Below are positions 54,258 through 64,000 of a stretch of 64,000 bases of DNA, piece by piece. The stretch is from Lathyrus oleraceus. Taxonomy: Eukaryota; Streptophyta; Magnoliopsida; Fabales; Fabaceae. A program made the translations under genes and the position numbers. The notes under the pieces were generated by a model. The model was not told where the DNA came from. It did not search any database and saw only the letters and a list, made by a program, of their open reading frames with translations. Within the stretch, counting starts at the first letter, position 1, and each line of letters starts with the position of its first letter. The DNA lies in the NCBI RefSeq assembly GCF_024323335.1, contig NC_066584.1, positions 234,314,994 to 234,378,993 of the forward strand. Reading direction: 5' to 3'.

Positions 54258-55746
54258 ACTGGGAACTCCACTGCTGGGAAAACATGGGTACTTTTTCTGG
54301 GTATTGGGCAAGAAGTAACAAACTGCAAATTAAGACGAATATTACCAGTTACTGGGTAATAAGCTCTTAGGAGACTCAAAGCATCTATCTAGGTAAGAGC
54401 TAGAAAGAAATAGTCAATTAAGACTCAACCCAATGAGGACATAACTCAAGGGGAGGGATTCCATCCAGATAATCAACTCGGAAGGAAACTGAAGTAATAA
54501 TTATCCACAAGGACACAACTTAGTAGGGAAGAGTAGAAAGGTTAAAGTCTTTCTGCCTAAGGGGTTGACACCATACCATTGAGGGAGGACAGACACTGAA
54601 TTCATATGGGGATAAAGTAACTCCGTATAAAGAATGAGAATCTCAAATCGACAAATCAATCAAATATGATGGTGTCAACATGTGTTTATTAAATTATATG
54701 AATGTATATGTATATGTATATATATGATGATTATGCTGACAAAATGATCACAAAGGATACAAAGGTGTCGCAAAGAATTCGAATCATCAGTATAATCCTC
54801 GGTCAATCCACAAAAAGAGGGAGACAACTGCTGGAGAATAGAGAAATCAACAAACCAAAGGCTCAAATCTAGTCGAGGGAAGAGATCTGCTGAGGAGAGG
54901 AGAAGTTATCGAGTATGTAGGGAATTTTTAGGTCAACGCCATATCTAATGGGAGACAACCATACAAAAGATAAACACAAAACGGATGCTCAGAAACCATG
55001 AGGAAACTCTGACTGGGAGTGAGTCAGGTGGTGACTGGTGGGGAAACCAACGCGATCTATTGGGGAAAACATCTTACTCTGCTGAGGATCAACCCTGCTG
55101 ATGAAACGCGATCTCCGTTGGGGAACACAGAAACACTGTCGGGGAAATAATACGCCGCAAGGTACTGAATCAACCAACTTAGCTGGGGAAAAGAATCGGA
55201 ACTCTACTAGGGAACAAACACTCAGCAGGGGAACTGGATCAACACAAATAACTAGGGATACCAGAAGGGTTAACTGCTTGGGGAACCTCTGATGTTTCGC
55301 ACTTAAGGACTTGCTGCTCTTTGAAGTGCTGTTGATACTTCCTTTTAATTGCTTTGAAAAAAATTCTTGTTTTTATATGTTTTAAAAATGATTTTGATTA
55401 AAAAAACTAATTTTCCAAAATGTTCATAATAAAAATTTAAACTATTGGCTGAAGTAAATAAGAGTAGAAACAATTGGACAAAAGCTCAACTTTATTTAAT
55501 GGGATGGTAGTCTGTAAATGACAAGACTCCATAGATTTTTACAAAGTTGAAAATGGTAATTTACATGGAAAAGGGTTACATTGAATACAAATGATCCTTA
55601 ATCCTTCTACCAACTCTTGATATCCACTATGCTCTTGACTGCTACTGGGATGATGCATCAACGTCAACCCTTGTGCTCAACTAAGGTCTTTCCGATACTA
55701 GTCGATCAGCAGACTGCAGTTACTTGCCATAATCCATAATTTTTTC
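54258..55746 (-). repeat. C 3' region, pol-proximal part
   Basis: Non-coding continuation of the C repeat block beyond B. 54258-54660 has TTACTGGG-type repeats. From about 54880 to 55300 there are CTCTGCTGAGGA/CTCCGTTGGGGA-like words, again the PBS-related motif. 55320-55500 is AT-rich. 55501-55546 is the block conserved with A and B. Confidence 0.7.
54690..54727. repeat. TATATG-type simple repeat
   Basis: A short AT-rich microsatellite of TATATG/TATA units within the C 3' region. Confidence 0.7.
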
Positions 55747-55895
55747 ATAAGTTGCCCCAAGGTGGGGTACTCAACTTATCGGGAAATTCTTTCTGTTTTT
55801 ATGTCTCTAATTTTTGCCTGGATCACCCTTTCGGGTTTTCAATCCACCGAGATGCTCATTTTTTCCTAAGCCACCCATTCAGGTTTTCAACTTAG
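55747..55895 (-). other. Three-hairpin module at the pol stop (element C)
   Basis: H3 55747-55779: arms ATAAGTTG/CAACTTAT around CCCCAAGGTGGGG. H2 55819-55846: TGGAT/ATCCA around CCCTTTCGGG. H1 55866-55895: CTAAG/CTTAG around a weaker inner stem. Confidence 0.75.
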
Positions 55896-55924
55896 CGAGC
55901 TGTTCTTTTCTTTCTTTAGGCGGA

Positions 55925-57215
55925 TTATTTATTGACTGCATCTGCGTTCACAGAACGAGTGAACTCTTCACCATCCATAGTTGTAAGAATCAAAGCACCG
56001 CCTGAAAAGGCTCTCTTAACAACATATATGCCTTCATAATTAGGAGTCCATTTCCCCCTAGAATCTAGTTTGAATGACAGGATCTTCTTGAGCACAAGGT
56101 CACCTTCTCTAAACACACGAGGTCTGACCTTCTTATCAAAAGCTTTCTTCACTATCTACTGATATAACTGACCATGACACATGGCAGTCAATCTCTTCTC
56201 TTCAATCAAATTCAGCTTATCAAACCCGGTCTGACACCATTCAGCCTTAGTCAACTTGGCTTCCATGAGCACACACAATGAAGGAATCTCAACCTTTACG
56301 GGAGCACTTCTTCCATACCATATACAAGAGAAAAAGGGGTTGCCCCTGTTGAGGTGTGGATGGATGTACGATACCCATGCAAAGCAAACAAGAGCATCTC
56401 ATGCCAATCCTTATACGTGACTACCATTTTCTGAATAATCTTCTTAATGTTTTTATTCGCAGCTTCAACAACCCCATTCATCTTAGGTCTGTAGGGAGAA
56501 GAATTAGATGTGTAATCTTAAAATCTTTGCAAAGAGCTTCCATCATATTGTTATTCAAGTTCAATCCATTGTCAATAATGATCTTACTTGGCACACCATA
56601 ACGGCATATGATCTGATTCTTGATAAACCTTACAATAACTTTCTTGGTTACATTTGCATACGATGCCGCTTCAACCCATTTTGTGAAGTAGTCAATTGCC
56701 ACCAAAATGAAATGATGTCTATTCGAAGCTTTGGGCTCAATCATCCCAATCATATCAATTCCCCACATGGAGAAGGGCCATGGGGAAGAAATAACATTCA
56801 ATAGTGTCGGAGGAACATGAATCTTATCAGCATAAATTTGACACTTGTGGCATTTCTTCACAAATTTGCAACAGTCAGATTCCATTGTCAGCCAATAGTA
56901 ACCTGCTCGCAACATCTTCTTTGCCATTGCATGTCCATTGGAATGAGTACCAAAGGAACCTTCATGCACTTTAGTTATCAACAAGTCTGCTTCGTGTCTA
57001 TCCACGCATCTGAGCAAAACCATGTCGAAATTCCTCTTGTACAGTATATCACCATTCAAGTAGAAATTACCAGCTAATCTTCTCAAAGTCTTTTTATCTT
57101 TCAAATATGCCCCAAGCGGGTAAATTTTGACTTTGGAGGAAACATTTGATGTCGTAATACCATGGCTTCTCGTCTTTGATCTCTTCAACAACAAACACAG
57201 GAGCTGGCCTATCAA
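55925..57215 (-). pseudogene. pol: Integrase (element C), broken
   Basis: Readable in pieces: the zinc finger (HEGSFGTHSNGH, CHKC) and core with WGIDMIGM and IIIDNGLN in 57215-56478, then NGVVEAANKNI in 56481-56296, and the C-terminal GPY-type module (GKWTPNYEGIYVVKRAF) in 56152-55925. A frameshift near 56500 separates the second Asp from the Glu; another break near 56296 and a TAG at about 56153-56155 (Gln in A and B) follow. The normal C-terminus is lost just before the hairpins. Otherwise it closely resembles the integrase of A. Confidence 0.88.
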
Positions 57216-57696
57216 GACGCATCACAGGCAAATTGGGAACCTTATTCCAATACTTCACTACAATCATTGACGCCAATGTTGCAAGAGCATCTTCCATCCG
57301 GTTCTCATCTCGAGGGATATGATGGAACTCAACCTTTGCAAAGAAAGTCGAAATCCTCCTCACATAATCTCTATACGGTACCAAACCAGGTTTATTTGTC
57401 TCCCATTCACCTTTGATTTGATTCACAACCAAAGCAGAATCTATGAAGACATCTAAATACTTTATTTTGAGATTCATGGCCTCTTCAAGCCCCATAATGC
57501 AAGCTTCATATTCTGCCATATTGTTTGTACACTTGAAGGTCAATCTAGATGTAAAGGGTAGCTGCGTGCCTTGAGGAGTAATGATCACTGCCCCAATGCC
57601 ATTTCCATATTGATTAATAGCTCCATCAAATACCATGCCCCAACGGGAACCAGGTTCTGGCCCTTCTTCAAGCAATGGTTCATCACAATTTTTCAT
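57094..57696 (-). pseudogene. pol: Archaeal-type RNase H and linker to integrase (element C)
   Basis: Intact second RNase H with VFDGAINQYGNG, MAEYEACIMGLE and DSALVVNQIKG, followed by the linker (EFHHIPRDENRMEDALATL) that B has partly lost. A TAG at 57705-57707 separates it from the first RNase H. It overlaps the integrase piece through a frame change near 57100-57215. Confidence 0.88.
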
Positions 57697-57705
57697 TTTA
57701 AAGTA

Positions 57706-58353
57706 CTAAATCTCTTCATCAGGAAAGTCATACTGCACTGACTGGTAATCTCCAATTGGTTGGTGAGCCAAATGGTCAACCAAGATACTACCTTTAATCG
57801 CTTTCTGAGATCGGTATTCAATATCATACTCCGATAACAACATCTGCCAACGGACAATATTCCCAGTTAAAGCAGGCTTCTCAAATATATACTTGATCGG
57901 ATCCATTTTGGATATCAACCAAGTGGTATGATTCAACATATATTGACGCAGACGCTTAGCAGCCCAAGCCAATGCGCAACAAGTCTTCTCAAGCATAGAA
58001 TACCGAGTCTCACAATCGGTAAAATTCTTATTGAGGTAGTAAATTGTAAATTCTTTCTTTCCAGTCTCCTCTTGCTGACCAAGAACACAACCCATACTGT
58101 CTTCAAGCACAGTCAAATACATGATCAATGGTCTTCCTTCAACAGGTGGAGACAAAATCGGAGGCTCAAGCAGATATTCTTTGATATTGTCAGAAGCTTT
58201 CTTGCAGTCTTCGGTCCAATCACAAGACTGATCTTTCCGAAGAAGCTTGAATATAGGCACACATGTGGCAGTCATGTGGGAAATGAATATGGAGATATAA
58301 TTCAAGCGGTCGAGGAAACCTCTGACTTGCTTCTCAGTTTTGGGCGCAAGCAT
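57706..58353 (-). pseudogene. pol: Degenerate first RNase H (element C)
   Basis: RT connection (KTEKQVRGFLDRLNYIS) and the Ty3-type RNase H with TVLE in place of TDAS (MYLTVLEDSMGCVLGQQ) and YSMLEKTCCALAW. A TAA near 58356-58358 stands for a CAA seen in A. Confidence 0.85.
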
Positions 58354-58488
58354 CTCTTATACTGCTTTGACCTTGGCAGGATCAACTTCAATACCTTTCT
58401 CGTTGACAATAAAGCCCAACAACTTACCAGAACGAACACCAAAAGTACACTTATTGGGATTCAAGCGGAGTTTATACTTCCTCAAACT

Positions 58489-59376
58489 CTAGAATAGATT
58501 CAACAAATTCTCAACATATTCCTCTTCATCAATTGATTTAGCAATCATGTTATCGACATAAACTTCAATATCTTTATGCATCATATCATGAAAATGAGTA
58601 GTCATTGCTCTTTGGTAAGTTGCACCAGCATTCTCTAAACCGAAAGGCATCACTCTATAACAAAATGTTCCCCAAGGTGTAATGAATGTGGTCTTCTCCA
58701 TATCTTCAGGTGCCATCTTGATCTGATTATATCTGGAAAATCCATCCATCAACAAATAGACTTTGAATTTAGCAGTTTTGTCTACCAACATATCAATGTG
58801 CGGCAGAGGAAAATCATCTTTCGGACTGACTTTATTCAAATCTCTATAGTCGACACACATGTGGACCTTTCCATAATTCTTCGGCACATGCATAATATTG
58901 GCCACCCATTGCGGATATTCAGCGGTTACAAGGAAACAAGCGTCAATCTGCTTCTACACTTCCTCTTTGATCTTCACAGCCATATTAGGATGCGTTCTTC
59001 TCAACTTTTGCTTTACTAGCGGGCATTCTGGCTTCAACGGCAATCTATGCTCCACAATCTCAGAATCCAAATCAGGCATGTCTTGATAGGACCAAACAAA
59101 CACATCTGAATAGTCTCGAAGAAGATCAATCAACCCCTTCTTGACATCTGGACACATGCGAGACCCAATCTTGACTTCCTTCACATCATCCTCGGAACCC
59201 AAGTTGACTAACTCAATCTGCTCTTCGAACGGCTGAATGGTCTTTTCGTCTTGCTCAAGAAGACGAGATAATTCATCACTCACCTCTGCATCACTTTCCT
59301 CCTCGGCCTCAAACATAGGGAATTCAAAATTCGGAGAAGGAAAAGGATCATTGTATTCAATGGGGTTAGAAACCAA
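58489..59376 (-). pseudogene. pol: Reverse transcriptase (element C), broken
   Basis: Lead (EYNDPFPSPNFEFPMFEAEEE) and N-terminal fingers in 59376-58954; after a TAG (Gln in B) the palm follows in 58905-58489 with VDYRDLN and LMDGFSRYNQI. The catalytic YVDD reads YVDN (EVYVDNMIAKS), which would remove an essential Asp. A TAG at 58486-58488 stands for a CAG in A. Starts at the intron acceptor, as in A and B. Confidence 0.9.
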
Positions 59377-59377
59377 C

Positions 59378-59637
59378 CTGCATAATGATTTGATATTTTG
59401 ATTTTAGAGAAGTGGATTTGTGACCAAATATTATACAGATGGACAATTATATTGTTTATTTATGTTTGTTTTTTTGTGATTACCATTTTCAGAATAAAGC
59501 AAAAATTAAAAACAAGACATCATAGATGTGGATGAATAGAATTAATTTTATTAATGATCAATTTGAAAATTCCCAACAATGTTCACTTCTCCCTTAGGCA
59601 TAGGAGAAGGATTTTGAAAACATATAAAAGCAATTAC
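59378..59637 (-). other. Putative pro-RT intron (260 nt) of element C
   Basis: The minus strand has donor CTAA/GTAATT and acceptor TTATGCAG/GTTGG. It is nearly identical in sequence to the intron of A. Confidence 0.75.
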
Positions 59638-59761
59638 TTAGATCGATGCAAAATAACAGGAATGTCAACAGCAGTCCAATTGTTGCTAGCCTTTCCATGC
59701 GTCACAAAATTGGTGCAGTCTTCCTCTTCGTCATCCTCTAGCACAACAGCTAAGTGTTGTT
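59638..59761 (-). pseudogene. Protease tail, exon-1 end (element C)
   Basis: Contains the acidic VVLEDDEEEDCTNFV-like stretch and the codons before the intron donor, matching A. It is cut off from the rest of the protease region by insertion H. Confidence 0.75.
59757..59761. other. Target-site duplicate of H (TTGTT), left
   Basis: TTGTT at 59757-59761 and again at 61476-61480. The undisturbed site in A has a single copy. Confidence 0.85.
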
Positions 59762-61475
59762 TGATCGCGACTTTATGAGTCGAATTTGGGGTACAAACTG
59801 CAAGTGCACAGTTCTATCGCGTAGTTTTAAAAGATATCGATCCCACAGGGACTTATGAATCGATATATCGTTTTCTAAGGTTACTTCGTAAAGCTAAGGC
59901 GGACAATACTTTGATTGTTTGGGGGAAAATTTAAAACTAAAATAAGATCTAAATTAAATATCAATCAAGCGGATATCGATATGTAGTTCGTCGTAATTAG
60001 GGAATCAATTCTTCGTTGGTTTCTTGGTTTTAAAACAAATCTTTTCAGTAGACACTATTGATTAAAAGTCTTATCTCAAACTCTCTCTCTGTTGAATAGA
60101 CTATGATTTTATATTAACGTAGCTGTCACTTATTAGTTAAGTCCAAAATCACCTTTTGAAAACAATAGAATCCGTAGAAACTCTTTTTAATAAAACACTA
60201 ATCGTTTAAACACCCTTGTCTCAAACTCTCGCTCTGTTGACTTGGATTATATAATTAAATTCAAATGCTTAACTCTCGTCCTCACATTCAATCTTTAAAA
60301 ATACTTTTTGAAAAAGATTAGAATTTAATTAACTCTAAAAATTGCTTTCGCCCTGATCTAGAATTAATGTCCATTTTACACTGTCCAGTTAAAAACTCAA
60401 ACTCTCATTCTATTGATTTTAACTTCTTTATGTCTTTTACTTTCGTACAAAAACCTTGTTATTAAACCTATAAATTGAGGCCGTAAAAAGATTGATTTTA
60501 TTTTTAAACGTAATTAGACCAACTTAGTTTTGATTCCTTCATTCCGCTTACTCTACATACCGATACCTAAATAAATTAGCCAGACATGCTAAACAGATCT
60601 AAATAATCAGTATCCATAAATAATTCCATCTTAGGCAAATAATATAAATAAATAATAAAGCAGGGCATATATAAATTCAAACAATAATTAAAGAACCTGA
60701 GTAATTAAATAGCAGTCTTGAACACTCCACCACAGACCGGTTGGATTTGTTCTTGAATTCTTCAATCAGACAGGAAAATAAAAGTGAAGGAATAAAATCT
60801 AGGGTCTAACGTAAGGTTAAATCTAGTAAAATATACACAATAGTTTCCGGTGTAGAAACTATTGTGCGAAAAATTAATTAAGTGCTGAAAGATTAACTGG
60901 AAGGGAAAATAAAAATAAGAGTTGCAATTAAAAGCAAAAACTGTAAAAAGGTAATGGTATGCTTGCACTGCTGGAAGAAGAAAATTGAACGAAGTGGAGA
61001 GTCCGTCCGCAGGGTTTGCCAAAAGCCAATATTTATACTAGTCACTTTGTTGTAACGGTTTCCAAAATTCTTCCGTTCACGTTCAATAGTCAAGCGTAAC
61101 AATAGGCTTCAACGTGCCTCTGTTGCGCTTCTGCAGGCAAAAATATAGGAGAATGGTGTGACGTTCGTCACACCATGTGTTACGCTCGTAACACATGTAG
61201 GCAGGGCGTGACGCTCGTCACAGCTTGTGTGACGCTCGTCACAGGCGCAACGCCTGTGCTTTTGGGCTGGGCTTTGGCTTGGTGGAATTTGCTTCTTTTC
61301 ATTTCTTTTTGCACCTCCTTTTCTTCCTTTTTCACTTGTGCCTCAAATAAGCTACCTGAGATAAATAGAAAGAAAATACCGAGTAATATCGAGTAAAATG
61401 AAATAAATCGAAGTAAATAATAATACAATTTAATTAAATCGAGTCCAGAAAATGTGATATTATTTCGTGTTATCA
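59762..61475. mobile_element. Element H: 1714-bp insertion with LTR-type ends
   Basis: Begins TGATCGCGAC and ends GTTATCA, flanked by a 5-bp duplication, as for an LTR element or solo LTR. No second copy of its ends is seen inside, no PBS or PPT is recognised, and no coding frame is credible. The first 120 bp contain TGCAAGTGCACAG and ATCGATCCCACAGGGACT, a type of sequence I believe is widespread in plant intergenic DNA (from memory). The end holds a cluster of palindromes. Family not assigned; a solo LTR is the simplest reading. Confidence 0.75.
61153..61258. repeat. Cluster of five short hairpins in H
   Basis: Back-to-back palindromes: 61153-61176 (11-bp arms), 61175-61196 (10), 61208-61221 (6), 61228-61243 (7) and 61240-61258 (8). 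The first four share a core like ACGCTCGT. Confidence 0.8.
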
Positions 61476-62624
61476 TTGTTCATTGCCATGAATGAACCCT
61501 CCGCTACGGAAGCTAAGTTGCATATCTTTAGACCTTGTGGTTGATGAACCTTTCTGGAACCCCAAACCGATTCTGCCTTTGTTGTCGGAGACCTCTACCA
61601 TGCGCCCCCACTGATCAACATTGCCTTCTTCTACAATCTTCTTGGCATATTTCAAAGAGGAAATAGGTGCCCCAACTCTCTTTTTAGCAGCAATAGATAA
61701 GGCTTGGAACGGAGTTCCAACCTCATCCTCAGCTTCAGCATAAGAGAAAGATAACAGGTGGCTAACCAACAATGCTTTCTCCCCACCAACAATCACAACC
61801 TTTCCATTCTTGAAAAATTTGAGCTTCTGGTGTAATGTGGAGGTAACAACTCCTGCCTCATGGATCCATGGCCTTCACAACAAGCAACTGTAGGCCGGGT
61901 GGATATCCATTACTTGAAAAGTAATTTGAAAATCACTCGGACCTATCTTAACGGGAAGGTCCACTTCACCAATGACTATTTTGCGCGAACCGTCAAAAGC
62001 TTTGACGATCACATCGCTATACCTCATAGGTGCTCCTTGGTACGACAACTTTGACAGAGTTGAGTTCGGTAGCATATTCAGTGACGACCCGATGTCAACA
62101 AACACATTTGACAAAGCATCCTCTTTGCAATTCATAGAAATATGCAAAGCCAGATTATGATTTCTACCCTCCTCAGAAGCTAAGATTATTGTAAGAAGGG
62201 ATGTTGGGCATGATATGATCAAATTGATCCACTATAACATCATGTTCTACAAAAACTTGTTCCAAAACTCTTTGTAGTACTGCTCTGTTCGCTTCAGAAT
62301 TCATGAGCAGAGACAACACTGAGATTTTTGAGGGGGTTTGGAGCATCTGCTCCACCATATTAAACTCACTCCTTTTGATTAACCTAAGTACCTCATCATC
62401 ATCGTTATCCTTCAAATCGCTGGATTCACCAGACTTACCCTTTGAAGCACCAACTGGATCTACAACAGGCACTTCCACCTTCTTTCCAACAACTGATTCT
62501 TCTTTATCCTTTGGGAACACCGACCCAAACACACGACCACTGCGGGTCACTTAGGTAACATCAGCAATGCTCATCACAGAGCTAGTCGTAGGCAACGGGA
62601 CCTCATGACCACTTTATATCATTG
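61476..62624 (-). pseudogene. pro: Protease region and gag C-terminal linker (element C), broken
   Basis: Pieces 62550-62173 (linker with MTRSGRVFG), 62222-61875 (LVDTGSS-equivalent region reading VFVDIGSSLN, so the DTG is DIG here) and 61796-61473 (tail through SGGFIHGNE). A TGA inside CLL-RPWIH near 61875 and a small frameshift near 62190 break it. H separates the last codons. F cuts the 5' part at 62625, so most of gag is out of view. Loss of the Thr in DTG suggests an inactive protease even apart from the stops. Confidence 0.85.
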
Positions 62625-64000
62625 TGTCGCAACGCGAAAAACAACCGGCGGGGAAAATACAGAGCCGCCACCGACGCTATTCATCCTATGACGGAAAGGG
62701 AGCACTGGACTAACCTAAGAAAGGGAAAGGAACGGTCTTACGACCAGAGATTACAAGGTACGGGAGTCGATTACGCAAGGAGAAGGATTAGCACCCCCTC
62801 ACGTCTGCCGTACTCGACAAGATCCACGCTCAAAAGATAGCTCAAAGAAAAGGAAAAAGCTGCTAATAAACTGCTCAAAGAAACTGCACAAGCTGGAACG
62901 ATAAACAAGTGGGGGAGAGAAAGAAGACAGAGGAAGTGGACTCGGCAGGATGTTGCATCCTGGGCCTACGTAGTTTGTCAGAAACAAACATCAGAGTCAA
63001 CGTAGTTCGGGAAAAGGGGACATGCTCGCTAGGACATCGCATCCTATGCCTACGTATCTTCTCTATCCAAAGGAGAATCAGAGCACTCGTAGCTCGGCTA
63101 ACGCACGCTGAAACATGACACCAAAAAGGGACGCTGAGACGTCAAAAGAAACACCCAAAAGGAAACAGAATGCCAATATATGGACTTACACCCGACTCCT
63201 AACAATAACAAACGCTAACTAGCGAACACCAAGAAAAAGGTTATCAGAACGAACCCCCACAAAGTAACCAAATATCCAAAATAAACTCCCGATCTGTATA
63301 ACCAGTCACCCCAAATGAACCCCAAGTGAATAACACTCGTCACAAATGATCCCCGAAGATGAACCCCAATAATAACAATCATCCCAAATGAACCCCGAAG
63401 ATGAACCCCAAGTCAATATAGGTGAACCCCGGACGGATAACAGGTAACCAAAGTGAACCCCAACTAGTGAACCCCGAGTAATAACAGAAGAAAAACCCCC
63501 AAGGTATGAACATACAACACACACACGCCGAACAAACGGGTACTCACACCAAAGAAAACAAATGCCAGAAACAAAGACGCGAAACGGTAACCACAAATTG
63601 AGAATAAGGGTGAACACACGCGAAAAACAAAGAAAAGGGTGCCCGGAGAGATTGCTCTCAACCTCCTGCCTACGTATCTCATCTGGTATGAGAATCAGGG
63701 CGACGTAGTTCCCCTTACCAGGGGTAAAACACTCTCCTAACCAGAGACCGGGGAAACAAAAAACTAATAGGGAGACTAAGACTCGAGCCTAATAGTTGTC
63801 ATGTAATCAATATCCCTAAGTTGAAGTCTCTAACAAGAACTTAACTCATCCTGGAAGCGAGTCAACTCAAGTCTAAACTCTACATACGCTCAACTTCCTC
63901 AGAAGTAAATTGTACGACTCCTACAGAAATGGAGATGAGAAGAGGAAAGCAAATAAACACACCAACGCAAGTAAACAAACATCACACATTTTATCCATAC
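62625..64000 (-). mobile_element. Element F: 3' end of a D-family LTR, minus strand (runs off window)
   Basis: Starts TGTCGCAACGCG on the plus strand, so the sense strand ends CGCGTTGCGACA, like LTR D. The last 400 bp match the D LTR end. Because target sequence of C follows directly, this is a 3' LTR or solo LTR. One-sided duplicate CATTG at 62620-62624. It contains a PBS-like TGGCGGCTCTG on the minus strand near 62665 and one TGCCAATATATGGACTTA copy near 63171. Confidence 0.85.
63256..63480. repeat. GAACCCC repeat cluster in LTR F
   Basis: About eight copies of TGAACCCC(A/G)A in 220 bp, including a doubled CCCCGAAGATGAACCCCA. It is absent at the matching place in LTR D, so it is a local expansion. 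Confidence 0.75.

Larger units (their letters stand above)
19126..62624 (-). mobile_element. Element C: Ogre/Tat retrotransposon, split by nested insertions
   Basis: Minus-strand element whose pieces are 3' LTR 19126-23821, 3' region 23822-25192 plus 54258-55924, and pol/pro 55925-62624. It is interrupted by B (25193-54257) and H (59762-61475) and cut by F at 62625; gag, ORF1 and the 5' LTR are out of view. The piece order is consistent with a single element. Numerous stops and frameshifts, and YVDD changed to YVDN, show that it is inactive. Confidence 0.85.

Noticed and set aside
61180..61476. A 98-residue open frame at the end of H
   Set aside because: It is produced by the palindrome cluster (repeated PVTSVTQAVTSV) and has no start context or domain.

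Overview
This window is plant nuclear DNA made almost entirely of very large LTR retrotransposons of the Ty3/gypsy Tat lineage, Ogre type. The supporting signs are LTRs of 4.5-5 kb, a roughly 24 kb element, an extra ORF1 ahead of gag, an aspartic protease with LVDTGSS, a reverse transcriptase with YVDD, a degenerate first RNase H followed by a second archaeal-type RNase H, an HHCC/DDE integrase, a small intron between protease and reverse transcriptase, and a PBS reading TGGCGACTCTGCTGGGGA. Elements of this size and layout are typical of Fabeae legumes (Pisum, Vicia, Lathyrus, Lens). That host assignment is inference. I see no host gene, rRNA gene, complete tRNA gene or CRISPR array.

Layout, read as nested insertions. 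D (+): 3' internal region 1-3057 and 3' LTR 3058-7538; its 5' part lies left of the window. D sits inside E, a minus-strand LTR of which 7539-10891 is visible. E sits inside ORF1 of A (+), whose ORF1 tail, gag, pro, RT, RNase H and integrase run 10892-18381, followed by its 3' region to 19125. C (-) is inserted in the 3' region of A: 3' LTR 19126-23821, 3' region 23822-25192 and 54258-55924, pol 55925-62624. B (-), the most complete copy, is inserted in the 3' region of C: 3' LTR 25193-35247 (split by solo LTR G at 26367-31361, with a perfect 5-bp target duplication CATAC), 3' region 35248-39447, pol/gag/ORF1 39448-48318, leader and PBS 48319-49198, 5' LTR 49205-54257. In C, a 1.7 kb element H (59762-61475, TGAT...ATCA ends, target duplication TTGTT) splits the protease region. 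F, a minus-strand LTR of the D family, enters at 62625 and runs off the right edge.

All coding regions are broken. A and C carry many frameshifts and stops. B has a few stops, one frameshift in ORF1 and one small deletion. Many stops look like C-to-T changes (CAG/CAA/CGA to TAG/TAA/TGA), as expected for methylated, silenced copies. The working parts would have been ORF1 (unknown role), Gag (particle), and Pol (protease, RT, two RNase H domains, integrase), expressed from the LTR promoter and partly through splicing.

The most interesting signals are non-coding. The 3' regions hold many copies of a motif that is the reverse complement of the element's own PBS, so it resembles the 3' end of the primer tRNA. 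Three consecutive hairpins span and follow the pol stop codon in A, B and C, one with compensatory changes. Several LTR hairpins and short motifs are also kept between otherwise diverged LTRs.
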